DNA from: an uncultured Tenacibaculum sp. | GTDB taxonomy: Bacteria; Bacteroidota; Bacteroidia; Flavobacteriales; Flavobacteriaceae | Assembly: GCF_947504135.1 (NCBI RefSeq) | Contig: NZ_CANNGG010000001.1 | Location: 650,020-714,019, forward strand | Reading direction: 5' to 3' | Length of the DNA: 64,000 nucleotides | Part shown: positions 43,520 to 52,081 of the stretch, piece by piece | Layout of the letters: each line of letters starts with the position of its first letter | Numbering within the stretch: the stretch's first letter is position 1 | Program-made: the position numbers and the translations under genes | Notes under the pieces: generated by a model | Databases searched by the model: none | The model's input: only the letters and a program-made list of their open reading frames with translations | Told to the model about the DNA's origin: nothing

Positions 43520-44314
43520 ATGCAATACCAAGGAGTTTTAAAAAAAATGCCTACCGAGAACCTAACGACTGTTCAGTATTATTTGGAGATGCCATCTGGT
43601 TATTTGAATATGAATCAGTTATTGAACAGAGAAATGTCTTTAAGCTTTGTTACTTATGAGTGTTTAAACTGTCATTTAGAAAAGAAAATTTACCGTCAAG
43701 GTTTTTGTAAGAGTTGTTTTTTTGAAATACCTACTGCTGGTGATTGGATTATGCGCCCTGAATTGAGTAAAGCGCACCTAGGAGAAGAAGATAGAGACTT
43801 AGAGTATGAGAAAAAAGTGCAGTTGCAACCACATATTGTGTACTTGGCAAATTCAAGCAATGTAAAAGTTGGAGTAACGAGAAAACAACAAGTACCAACT
43901 CGTTGGATTGATCAAGGAGCACATGAAGCTATTGAAATAGTTGAGGTGCCAAATCGATATTTAGCAGGAATAACAGAAGTTGCTTTAAAAGAACACGTAG
44001 CAGATAAGACCAATTGGAGAACGATGCTGAAAAACGACATTAAGGATGAAAATTTAGTGGAGTGGAGAGAGCGCTTACAAGAGTTTATTCCTGAAGAAGC
44101 AAAAGAATATTATATAGCTACGAATACGGAAACAAATATTCAATTTCCTGTAGAGAAATATCCAAAAAAGCCTAAGAGTTTAAACTTAGAGAAAGATGAA
44201 AACTACACAGGTAAGTTGGTTGGAATAAAAGGACAATACCTAATTTTTGAAGACGAAACAGTTTTTAATGTTCGCTCTAATGAAGGGTTAGTTGTGAAGA
44301 TTGAGTTGCTATAG
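43520..44314 (+). CDS. DUF2797 family protein with a zinc-ribbon-like Cys cluster
   Basis: 264 residues. A four-Cys knuckle, YECLNCHLEKKIYRQGFCKSCFFE (about residues 52-75), is followed by HIVYLANSSNVKVGVTRKQQVPTRWIDQGAHEAIEIVEVPNR. That stretch is the core of DUF2797 and looks like a GIY-YIG-type fold (VYLAN...KVGVTR), although I cannot confirm a nuclease site. The C-terminal part is a small beta-rich segment (GKLVGIKGQYLIFEDETVFNV). Function unknown. Its stop overlaps that of the convergent HD gene by six bases. Confidence 0.82.
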   Translation: MQYQGVLKKMPTENLTTVQYYLEMPSGYLNMNQLLNREMSLSFVTYECLNCHLEKKIYRQGFCKSCFFEIPTAGDWIMRPELSKAHLGEEDRDLEYEKKVQLQPHIVYLANSSNVKVGVTRKQQVPTRWIDQGAHEAIEIVEVPNRYLAGITEVALKEHVADKTNWRTMLKNDIKDENLVEWRERLQEFIPEEAKEYYIATNTETNIQFPVEKYPKKPKSLNLEKDENYTGKLVGIKGQYLIFEDETVFNVRSNEGLVVKIELL

Positions 44315-44923
44315 TAAATCGATTTCTCGTTGAATATTTTCACGAGCAGCTTTTTCAAATTTTTGATGGAAGTATTCAGTTTTAAATATATTATCCATGG
44401 TTAAAAAATGTTTCAGTGCTTTTTTTCGACCAGAATTGTAAACTAAGTTGGGATACACAGCGTACTCTTTTCGCACATTTTTATAGTATTGCTCGTATGT
44501 TTCCCAATTTGAGCCTAAAATAGATAAGTCAGCATCGGTAAAATAATTGGTATCAGTATCTTCTGATACTTTATGATGTTTGGTAGCTAAAATTTGATTT
44601 TCACACCTTTTAATAATTTCTTTAGGTACAGAGAGTAGTTGCATTCTTTCTATAGCGAATTCAGTACTCTTTTCTTCATTGTTACTTTTAAGGGAATTGT
44701 AGATTACATCGTGATAGAAAAGTGTAAATAAAATAGTATTCCAAGAGCTAATTTCTGTTTTCACTTGAGATAATTGAAAAAGTAAATTTTCAAGATGAAC
44801 TAAAGTGTGATAGTATCGTTTTTTGTCAGTGTGGTTTTTAACAACCTCTTCCCAAAGAGTTAGGTGCAGTACTTTGTCATCAGAATAATTAGCGGCTAAA
44901 CCTAGAAAAGTATTTTTTAGCAT
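44309..44923 (-). CDS. Predicted HD-domain metal-dependent phosphohydrolase
   Basis: 204 residues, all helical. RYYHTLVHLENLLFQL gives H39 and H43 and LFTLFYHDVIYNS gives the HD pair at about 70-71; IKRCENQILATKHHK and TDADLSILG (Asp about 130) complete an HD-type metal site. This matches the COG4339-type HD superfamily of uncharacterised phosphohydrolases. The substrate is unknown. It lies 23 bp beyond the terminator of the processing-protease gene and overlaps the convergent DUF2797 gene by six bases at the 3' end. Confidence 0.82.
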   Translation of the reverse strand: MLKNTFLGLAANYSDDKVLHLTLWEEVVKNHTDKKRYYHTLVHLENLLFQLSQVKTEISSWNTILFTLFYHDVIYNSLKSNNEEKSTEFAIERMQLLSVPKEIIKRCENQILATKHHKVSEDTDTNYFTDADLSILGSNWETYEQYYKNVRKEYAVYPNLVYNSGRKKALKHFLTMDNIFKTEYFHQKFEKAARENIQREIDLL

Positions 44924-44945
44924 AGGAAATAAAATAATGAGATAA

Positions 44946-44971
44946 AAAAAACGGGGATATCCCCGTTTTTT
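44946..44971. terminator. Perfect palindromic terminator after the processing protease gene
   Basis: AAAAAACGGGGAT and ATCCCCGTTTTTT are exact inverted halves of a 26-bp palindrome. It touches the stop codon of the gene ending at 44970 and would work in both directions. Confidence 0.9.
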
Positions 44972-47090
44972 AATTTTTTATAGCAACATGGTTGTTGTTC
45001 ATTTTTAATTCGCTTAGTACGTTTAGCGCTTCATTGATGTAAATGTCTTTTTGTAAGTTTTTATGCCAAGCAACACGTTTTTCCTCTAAAACAGTGTCTT
45101 TTTTAAATAAGTTTAATTCGTATTTGGGTGATTTAAACGTTAAATGAGAATCGAACTTGAAGATATCTTTATATTGTTCACCTTCTTTAACCTTAGCTTC
45201 ACTTTCCTTTTTAAAAGTATCGTAATTTAATGAGTATACTCTTTCGTCTTGGTTTTTCTTTAACCACTTAGCGTACTCGTTTATTTTATTAAACTTTTCA
45301 TCACTCATTACACGTTGCTTACTGTTGTATACAACATCAGCAAAGTTACTATAGGTATTGGTAGTTGTATACTTAGCTTGCTTTACTTTATCCCATGGTA
45401 AAGCTCCTTCTAAATCACGTTCGCCAAAGTCCATATAACTGTATCTACTAGGTAATGAAATATCAGAGTAAACACCTTCAATTTGTGTAGAGCCACCGTT
45501 GATTCTATAAAACTTTTGAATGGTCATTTTTAAAGCTCCTAAGTCATCAGGATATTGCTCATAAAAACGATTGATAGGTAATACGTTTTGTACGGTTCCT
45601 TTACCGTAAGTTTGTTTACCACCAATAATAACTCCACGTTTATAATCTTGCATTGCTGCAGCAAAAATTTCTGAAGCAGAAGCAGAGAATTCATTTACCA
45701 TTACTACCAAAGGTCCTTCCCATTGAATTTTTGGGTCAGTATCAACTTTTACTAAAGGATCTTCACCACGATATTTTACTTGAACAATTGGTCCCTTGTT
45801 AATGAATAAACCACCAATTTCAATTGCTGTTTTTAACGAACCACCTCCGTTATCACGTAAGTCAACGATTAAACCTTCAACATTTTCTTTCTTTAAACGC
45901 TCAATTTCTTGCTCCATGTCTTTTGCAGCATCTCTTCTGCTTAAGTCGTTGAAATCAATATAAAATCTCGGAAGATTTATAATTCCATATTTTTTACCGT
46001 TTTTTTCAACAATACTTGATTTTACAAAAGTTTCTTCAAGTTCTACAACGTCTCTAATAATTGGAATAATTTTAATAGAACCATCAATTTTTTTCTTAAC
46101 GGTTAAACGTACCTCAGTTCCTTTTTTACCTTTGATAAATTTAATAGCATCATCTAAACGCATTCCTACGATATCTACAGGCTCTTCGTTTCCTTGAGCT
46201 ACTTTTAAAATGATGTCATCAGTTTCTAACTCACCTTGTTTCCATGCTGGGCCTCCAGAAATTAATTCAACAATGTGGGTGTAAATTCCTTTTTTCTGTA
46301 AACGAGCGCCAATACCTTCAAGTTTACCAGACATTTCTTGATCGAAACGTGTTTTAATTCTAGGAGACATGTAAGTTGTATGTGGGTCAAAACCACTTAC
46401 AACACTATTCAAGAAAGTAGAGTACCAGTCAGAGTTTTCCAATTCTCCAATACGCATGTACAAATCGTTCATGTTTTTTAATACTTTTTTTCTAGCTTCA
46501 ACTTCTAACTCTTTAAAAGATTTCTTTTTGAAGTTTTTATCTTTTTTTGCTTTTTCGTTTTGTTGCGCTTCAGCATCTTCGATATTACTTAAAATAGATA
46601 ATTTTAATTGTTTTCTCCAATAGTCGGTTAATTCAGTTTCGTTTTTAGCAAACGGAATCTTATCGTAATCAATATCAATTACCTCATTTTTTTTGTAGTT
46701 AAAAGGTTGTTTTAATAAAGCGCGATAATTTGCTTTTCCTGATTCCATTTTTTCAAGAAAACGACTATAAACTAGTTTGTAAAAATCAATATTAGATTCT
46801 CTTAGTTGATTATCTATTTGATATTTATATTGAGAAAATTCTTTTAAATCTTCTTGAGTAAAATAGCGTTTACTTGGATCTAAGCCATCAATGAAAGTAG
46901 TATATACGTGTTCAGAAAAATCATCATTTAAATCTTTTTGAACATAATGGTAACGACTTAAAATGTTTTTTAAAACGTATATAATAACTCTATCTTTTTC
47001 TGGATCCTTATTAGGAAGTGTGTTCGAGCTAACAGAGTTCGAAAACAATAATGTGATTGTTAAAAATGGGATAAAAAACTTCGTCTTCAT
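44970..47090 (-). CDS. prc: Carboxy-terminal processing protease (Tsp/Prc, S41 family)
   Basis: 706 residues, exported (MKTKFFIPFLTITLLFSNSVSS). Order: N-terminal helical domain (about 30-235, SRYHYVQKDLNDDFSEHVYTT, FIDGLDPSKRYFTQEDL), PDZ domain (about 250-345, GIGARLQKKGIYTHIVELISGGPAWKQGELETDDIILKVA), the S41 protease core with NEFSASASEIFAAAMQDYKRGVIIGGKQTYGKGTVQ (catalytic Ser and Lys) and a C-terminal domain. Tsp-type proteases trim or degrade periplasmic proteins from their C-termini. The length and order fit the long E. coli Tsp form rather than the shorter CtpA. Monocistronic and leftward. Confidence 0.95.
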   Translation of the reverse strand: MKTKFFIPFLTITLLFSNSVSSNTLPNKDPEKDRVIIYVLKNILSRYHYVQKDLNDDFSEHVYTTFIDGLDPSKRYFTQEDLKEFSQYKYQIDNQLRESNIDFYKLVYSRFLEKMESGKANYRALLKQPFNYKKNEVIDIDYDKIPFAKNETELTDYWRKQLKLSILSNIEDAEAQQNEKAKKDKNFKKKSFKELEVEARKKVLKNMNDLYMRIGELENSDWYSTFLNSVVSGFDPHTTYMSPRIKTRFDQEMSGKLEGIGARLQKKGIYTHIVELISGGPAWKQGELETDDIILKVAQGNEEPVDIVGMRLDDAIKFIKGKKGTEVRLTVKKKIDGSIKIIPIIRDVVELEETFVKSSIVEKNGKKYGIINLPRFYIDFNDLSRRDAAKDMEQEIERLKKENVEGLIVDLRDNGGGSLKTAIEIGGLFINKGPIVQVKYRGEDPLVKVDTDPKIQWEGPLVVMVNEFSASASEIFAAAMQDYKRGVIIGGKQTYGKGTVQNVLPINRFYEQYPDDLGALKMTIQKFYRINGGSTQIEGVYSDISLPSRYSYMDFGERDLEGALPWDKVKQAKYTTTNTYSNFADVVYNSKQRVMSDEKFNKINEYAKWLKKNQDERVYSLNYDTFKKESEAKVKEGEQYKDIFKFDSHLTFKSPKYELNLFKKDTVLEEKRVAWHKNLQKDIYINEALNVLSELKMNNNHVAIKN

Positions 47091-47471
47091 AAAACCTTCT
47101 GTCTTTAAATTTGTGTTGAGTAGTTTAGTTGTGTTGCTAAGCTACTAAAATAATGCCAATTTTTTAAGTTTTGTTGCTTTTTATAAAAACAGCAATCCAA
47201 TTTCATATTCTTTATTTTACCCTTTAGATCTATTTAAGCATGTAATGTTACTATTTCTCTAAATATACTTAGATAATATATCTTATGTTAGATTGAAATA
47301 ATAGCGCAAAAAGCCGAAATAATAAAAACGGTAAGGTGAACAATAATTCGTATCATGACGCTTGTGTTTGATTACCACAATTTTACGCATAAATACAACC
47401 AATCTGTCTTTACAAAATGTTAAAAAAAGAATCCTTTTTTTATGTTACATTTGTTGTAAAACTTAGATACT
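47091..47471. other. 381-bp divergent intergenic region without a gene
   Basis: AT-rich spacer between divergent prc and surE. The only signal I support is TACATTTG (47446-47453), a -7-like box 18 bp before surE ATG, without a clear -33 element. I find no RNA gene, repeat or convincing small frame here. Confidence 0.6.
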
Positions 47472-48242
47472 ATGCAAGACAGACCTTTAATTTTGGTTAC
47501 GAATGATGATGGAATTACTGCTCCGGGTATTCGAATGTTGATTGAAATCATGAATAAAATAGGAGATGTAGTAGTAGTAGCTCCTGATAGTCCGCAAAGT
47601 GGAATGGGACACGCAATTACGGTGAATAATGTGTTGCATTGTAATCCAATTACTATAGATGAAGGTCCGCAAATAGAATATAGTTGTTCTGGTACTCCAG
47701 CCGATTGTGTTAAAATGGCAAAGAACGAAATATTAAATCGTACACCTGATTTATGCGTTTCTGGAATTAACCACGGATCTAATTCATCGATCAATGTAAT
47801 TTATTCAGGAACGATGAGTGCTGCGGTTGAAGCAGGTATTGAAGGAATTCCAGCCATCGGTTTTTCATTGTTAGATTTTGATTGGCATGCCGATTTTAGA
47901 GCTGCACGTAAGTTTATAGAAAAAATAGCGTTAAATGTGTTGTTAAATGGCTTGCCTGATGGAGTTATTTTAAATGTAAATATTCCGAAGTTAAAAGAGA
48001 AAGATATTAAAGGAGTTCGTATTTGTAGACAAGCAAACGGATATTGGAAAGAAACATTTGATAAGCGTAAAAGTCCGTTTGGGAAGGAATATTATTGGTT
48101 GTCAGGAGAGTTCGTAAACAGAGATAAAGGACAAGACACCGATATTTGGGCGTTAGAAAATGGTTATATTTCTGTAGTGCCTGTTCAGTTTGATATGACA
48201 GCGCATCACGCAATTCAAAAATTACATACATGGGACATATAA
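47472..48242 (+). CDS. surE: 5'-nucleotidase SurE
   Basis: 256 residues. The metal site is formed by LVTNDDGITAPGIRML (N-terminal DD) and the conserved Ser/Asn in PDSPQSGMGHAITV and SGINHGSNSSINVIYSGTMSAAVEAG. SurE is a cytoplasmic 5'/3'-nucleotidase acting on nucleoside monophosphates and short polyphosphates and linked to stationary-phase survival. Its 3' end overlaps the next small membrane gene by 13 bp, and lpxB follows. Confidence 0.95.
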   Translation: MQDRPLILVTNDDGITAPGIRMLIEIMNKIGDVVVVAPDSPQSGMGHAITVNNVLHCNPITIDEGPQIEYSCSGTPADCVKMAKNEILNRTPDLCVSGINHGSNSSINVIYSGTMSAAVEAGIEGIPAIGFSLLDFDWHADFRAARKFIEKIALNVLLNGLPDGVILNVNIPKLKEKDIKGVRICRQANGYWKETFDKRKSPFGKEYYWLSGEFVNRDKGQDTDIWALENGYISVVPVQFDMTAHHAIQKLHTWDI

Positions 48243-48517
48243 AGAAAGAAATAGCCATAGGGATTTTAGTGTCGTTGTTGGCAACAGCATGTGGTTTTTT
48301 TGTGTATTTACAATACATTTCACAATCAGACTTATCTGAAACACTAAGTAAAATAAAAGAAGGAGGTATGTTAGGGTCAGTAATAGCATTATCGGCAATA
48401 CCTAATTTATTTGTGTTTTGGGTATTTTTAAAGAAGAAGCAAGATTATAGAGCAAGAGGAGTGTTGATAACTACCATTGCAGTAGCGTTATTAACCGCAA
48501 TTTTAAAATTTTTCTAA
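48230..48517 (+). CDS. Small membrane protein, 95 residues, between surE and lpxB
   Basis: MGHIKKEIAIGILVSLLATAC opens the first of three predicted membrane helices (about 7-28, 47-68, 74-94). The charged loop between helices 2 and 3 is LKKKQDYRARG, which would face the cytoplasm. I recognise no named family. The start ATG lies 13 bp inside the end of surE and the stop is 9 bp before lpxB, so the three are co-translated and co-transcribed. The position before lpxB hints at an envelope role but proves nothing. Confidence 0.8.
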   Translation: MGHIKKEIAIGILVSLLATACGFFVYLQYISQSDLSETLSKIKEGGMLGSVIALSAIPNLFVFWVFLKKKQDYRARGVLITTIAVALLTAILKFF

Positions 48518-48526
48518 TTTTAGTAA

Positions 48527-49639
48527 ATGAAGTATTACATTCTTGTAGGAGAAGCTTCGGGTGATTTACACGGAGCAAACTTAATGAAGGCGTTGTTGAA
48601 ACAAGACCCAGAAGCAGAGATTCGTTTTTGGGGTGGAGATTTGATGCAAGAAGTAGGAGGTACGTTGGTAAAACATTACAAAGAGCGTGCTTTTATGGGG
48701 TTTGTTGAGGTGTTGATGAACTTACGTAAGATTTTAGGTATGATTTCTTTCTGTAAAAAAGACATTGCTCAATTCAATCCTGATGTACTTATTTTTATAG
48801 ACAATTCTGGTTTTAACCTTCGTATCGCTAAATGGGCAAAGCAACAAGGTTTTAGAACTAATTATTATATTTCTCCGCAAGTTTGGGCAAGTAGAGCAGG
48901 TAGAGTAAAAGATATTAAACGCGATATTGATGAAATGTTTGTGATTCTTCCGTTTGAAAAAGAGTTTTACAAGAAGTACGGATATAATGTGCACTTTGTA
49001 GGGCATCCTTTAATTGATGGAATTGCTGGTAGAAAGCAGGTGTCGATTGAAGAATTTAGAAAAGAACACGATTTAGGCTATAAAGAAATTATAGCATTAT
49101 TACCAGGAAGTAGAAAACAGGAAATAACCAAAATGCTATCGGTAATGTTATCGTTGGTAGATGATTTTCCTAAGTATCAATTTGTGGTGGCGGGTGCTCC
49201 GAGTCAGTCGTATGAGTTTTATCAAGAAATTATTGGAGCTGCAAATGTGAAATTCATCAATAATAAAACCTACGATTTATTAAGTGTTTCGCATGCCGCT
49301 TTGGTAGCATCAGGAACCGCAACTTTAGAAGCAGCGTTATTTAAAGTTCCGCAGGTAGTGTGTTATAAAGGAAGCAATATATCGTACCAAATAGCAAAAC
49401 GAATTATTACCTTAAGTTATATATCACTAGTCAATTTGATTATGGATAGAGAAGTGGTAAAAGAATTGATTCAAAATGATTTTACGAAAGAAAACTTAAA
49501 GTATGAGTTAGAGCGTATTCTTGAAGCAGAACATCGTCAGCAATTATTTTTATCGTACTTTGACTTAGAGCAAAAATTAGGAGGTAAAGGAGCCTCAGCT
49601 AAAGCAGCAAAATTAATTGTTGATGGAGTAAAAAAATAA
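48527..49639 (+). CDS. lpxB: Lipid-A-disaccharide synthase
   Basis: 370 residues, GT19 family. It joins lipid X and UDP-diacylglucosamine to make the lipid A disaccharide at the inner membrane. Marks: MKYYILVGEASGDLHGANLMKAL, MGFVEVLMNLRKILG, DNSGFNLRIAKWAK, YYISPQVWASRAGRVKDIKRDIDEMFVILPFEKEFY, LPGSRKQEI and ASGTATLEAALF. Length is normal. It follows surE and a small membrane protein in one run, and an NlpC/P60 lipoprotein gene starts 7 bp after it. Confidence 0.96.
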   Translation: MKYYILVGEASGDLHGANLMKALLKQDPEAEIRFWGGDLMQEVGGTLVKHYKERAFMGFVEVLMNLRKILGMISFCKKDIAQFNPDVLIFIDNSGFNLRIAKWAKQQGFRTNYYISPQVWASRAGRVKDIKRDIDEMFVILPFEKEFYKKYGYNVHFVGHPLIDGIAGRKQVSIEEFRKEHDLGYKEIIALLPGSRKQEITKMLSVMLSLVDDFPKYQFVVAGAPSQSYEFYQEIIGAANVKFINNKTYDLLSVSHAALVASGTATLEAALFKVPQVVCYKGSNISYQIAKRIITLSYISLVNLIMDREVVKELIQNDFTKENLKYELERILEAEHRQQLFLSYFDLEQKLGGKGASAKAAKLIVDGVKK

Positions 49640-49646
49640 AACACCT

Positions 49647-50198
49647 ATGATTAAAAAAATCCTCTTTCTATGTACACTGTCGTTTTTCATGATTTCTTGT
49701 GGATCATCAAAAAATGTAAGTGGGGCTTACCAAAAAACAGCGTCAACGATTACTCCTAAACAGGTTGAAAAGGCAAATACAAACTTTAACGATAATATAA
49801 CAGCAGAAGAAGTAACTGTAGCCGATAAAATTATTTGGACAGCAGTTACCTATAAGGGAGTACCATACCGCTTTGGTGGAATGACAAAAAAAGGAATGGA
49901 TTGCTCTGGATTAATCTTTACGTCGTTTAAACAAAGAGATATGCCAATTGCTAGAAGTTCTCGCGAAATGTATAGACAAGGAAAGAGAATTGCATTGCGA
50001 GAAGTACAACGGGGTGATTTATTGTTTTTTAAAACAAAAGGAAGAAGAGGATCTATAAATCATGTGGGATTAGTAACTTCTGTAAATAATGGAGATGTTC
50101 GATTTATTCACTCTACTACTTCGAGAGGTGTTATTGTAACGTCACTACATGAAAATTACTGGAAACGTGCTTTTATTGAAGCTAAAAGGGTGTTGTAA
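49647..50198 (+). CDS. NlpC/P60 (C40) family lipoprotein, probable murein endopeptidase
   Basis: 183 residues. Lipobox FFMISCGS puts the lipid on C18. The NlpC/P60 domain (about 60-183) has the catalytic Cys in KKGMDCSGLIF (C86), the His in GSINHVGLVTS (H139) and a third polar residue in RFIHSTTSRG (H155). Such enzymes cut the D-Glu to diaminopimelate bond in stem peptides, here from the outer membrane side. It ends the surE-lpxB run. Spr/MepS-like function is inferred. Confidence 0.93.
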   Translation: MIKKILFLCTLSFFMISCGSSKNVSGAYQKTASTITPKQVEKANTNFNDNITAEEVTVADKIIWTAVTYKGVPYRFGGMTKKGMDCSGLIFTSFKQRDMPIARSSREMYRQGKRIALREVQRGDLLFFKTKGRRGSINHVGLVTSVNNGDVRFIHSTTSRGVIVTSLHENYWKRAFIEAKRVL

Positions 50199-50249
50199 CT
50201 TTAAAAAAATAAACTACATCCGAATCTGCCGTAATTGCGTTTTATATTG

Positions 50250-50725
50250 TTATGAGCTTTTTTGTCTCCAAAAACTTTCATTCCAGTTTTTATATAATCT
50301 ATTTGTGTCTAATTTTTCAAAATCATAATTTACAGTTACTATTTTGAGTTTACTTAATAATTCAAAAATATTATCAGCTAAACACTTGAATTCATAGGAA
50401 TCAATAGCATAGTAAATTTTGTCAAGATTATCTTGTTTCATTCCAACAAATAAAGATCCTCCATGACTATGAAAACTTATAGGCATTAAGTCAAAATTTT
50501 TTACATATGATTTTTGGTTTTCATATTTCAATAAATCTTCTAAATCTATAAATGATTCAAACCCTAATTCATCATCTTCAATTACATAATTTTCTTTTTG
50601 ATGAGAAGAGAATATGTAGGTCATGAAATCCTTTTCAGTATTATCGGATTCGTCTAAACAATTTGTGAATCCAAAATATGGCTTAAATACAGAAACAAAC
50701 GGCTAAATAATAATAAATTTTTCAT
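50250..50725 (-). pseudogene. Frameshifted lipoprotein gene with a SUKH/SMI1-like C-terminal part
   Basis: The main frame (ATG 50624 to 50250, 124 residues) holds LMPISFHSHGGSLFVGM and YYAIDSYEFKCLADNIFELL, which look like an SMI1/KNR4 (SUKH) domain. That frame stays open upstream to 50702 and reads FGFTNCLDESDNTEKDF, with no start codon. Just beyond, ATG 50725 opens another frame, MKNLLLFSRLFLYLSHI. One extra base in the A4 run at 50673-50676 would join them into a lipoprotein with lipobox GFTNC. So this is a gene broken by one base, or a sequencing error. SUKH proteins are often immunity proteins, but the call is weak here. Confidence 0.6.
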
Positions 50726-50828
50726 AGTTGTTTTTTAATTGCACACAAAGTAATTAAAGATATAAGTTGGTTTTAACGACTTATATCCATCTATAGCGGA
50801 GTTAATAGTTTAAAATTAAGAATCAAAC

Positions 50829-50859
50829 AAAAAAGCAACCTCACTGAGATTGCTTTTTT
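50829..50859. terminator. Terminator after obg
   Basis: AAAAAAGCAACCTC and GAGATTGCTTTTTT form a stem with one mismatch around loop ACT. It lies 23 bp past the leftward obg stop and shares its arms with the elements at 35321-35373 and 59393-59442. Confidence 0.8.
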
Positions 50860-50881
50860 AAATTTTATTTGTAAAGATGAA

Positions 50882-51871
50882 TTAATTCAACATTTGCCAC
50901 AATTTATCCTTGAGCTCCATTAAGCCTTGTTGAGCTACAGATGAAATAAATAACGCTTCAATGCCTTCTGGTAATTCTTGTTTAATTTCTTCTTTTAATT
51001 CGTCGTCTAGCATATCTGATTTTGATATAGCTAACAAACGATCTTTATCCAATAATTCAGGATTGTGTTTGCGAAGCTCATTCAATAAAATTTCATACTC
51101 CTTTTTTATATCCTCGCTATCAGCAGGAATTAAAAAGAGTAGGGTAGAGTTACGTTCTATATGACGTAAAAAGTGATGCCCTAAACCTTTTCCTTCAGCA
51201 GCTCCTTCAATAATCCCAGGAATATCTGCCATTACAAAACTTTGATGATTACGATATTCCACAATACCCAAATTAGGTTTTAGGGTTGTAAATGCATAAT
51301 CAGCGATTTTCGGTTTGGCGGCGGTAATTACTGATAATAACGTTGATTTTCCTGCATTAGGGAAACCAACCAAACCAACATCGGCTAAAACTTTTAACTC
51401 AATACGATACCACCCTTCTTGTCCGTCAATACCTGGCTGTGCATAACGAGGAGTTTGGTTTGTAGATGACTTAAAATGCCAGTTACCACGACCACCTTTA
51501 CCACCTTCTAATAAAATGATTTCTTGTCCGTCCTCAATAACTTCATGTAAAATTTCGTCAGTATCAGCATCACGGATAATAGTTCCTAATGGAACAGGAA
51601 TTATCACATCGGTACCATCATGACCTGTACTACGACTAGCACTACCATCACCACCATGTTCAGCTCTAAAATGACGTTTAAATTTTAAATGGAAAAGTGT
51701 CCACATATTTTTATCGCCACGTAAAATTACGTGTCCACCACGACCACCATCACCACCATCAGGACCACCTTTGGTGATATACTTTTCGCGATGTAAGTGA
51801 GCAGATCCACGACCACCTTTACCAGATGATGCGTAGATTTTTATATAGTCGACAAAATTTCCTTCAGTCAT
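50882..51871 (-). CDS. obg: GTPase Obg, ribosome assembly factor
   Basis: 329 residues: the glycine-rich Obg fold (1-about 158, [42 protein letters not shown]) followed by a G domain with G1 [10 protein letters not shown]2/switch region [14 protein letters not shown]3 [22 protein letters not shown] and G4 SKSD. The C-terminal OCT domain of some firmicute Obg proteins is absent, as in E. coli-length homologues. It binds the 50S subunit in late assembly and responds to nutrient state. Monocistronic, leftward, with a long palindromic repeat upstream. Confidence 0.96.
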   Translation of the reverse strand: MTEGNFVDYIKIYASSGKGGRGSAHLHREKYITKGGPDGGDGGRGGHVILRGDKNMWTLFHLKFKRHFRAEHGGDGSASRSTGHDGTDVIIPVPLGTIIRDADTDEILHEVIEDGQEIILLEGGKGGRGNWHFKSSTNQTPRYAQPGIDGQEGWYRIELKVLADVGLVGFPNAGKSTLLSVITAAKPKIADYAFTTLKPNLGIVEYRNHQSFVMADIPGIIEGAAEGKGLGHHFLRHIERNSTLLFLIPADSEDIKKEYEILLNELRKHNPELLDKDRLLAISKSDMLDDELKEEIKQELPEGIEALFISSVAQQGLMELKDKLWQMLN

Positions 51872-51928
51872 TGTTTTGTTTTTTGTTGTTTAATTGTTGA
51901 ATCGTTTAGTTGTGTATTTCAACAATTC

Positions 51929-52048
51929 TGTCAATTCGAGTGAATTTTACGATTGAAAAGAGTAAAATTTGTATCGAGAATAAGAATTTTAAAGTAGTTC
52001 TCGATACAGTTTTTCTTCCTTAGGTCAGAAAAATCACTCGAACTGACA
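51929..52048. repeat. Long palindromic intergenic repeat, same family as 23210-23311
   Basis: Outer arms TGTCAATTCGAGTGAATTTT and AAATCACTCGAACTGACA, inner arms TGTATCGAGAA and TTCTCGATACA. The outer arms agree well over about 18 bp. It lies between obg and the hpt-adk gene. Confidence 0.8.
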
Positions 52049-52081
52049 TGTAAATTAAAAGATTCAACAACTTAACAAGTT

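Noticed and set aside
47420..47794. 124-codon minus-strand frame opposite surE
   Set aside because: It overlaps the conserved surE 5' end almost wholly and shows no family motif.
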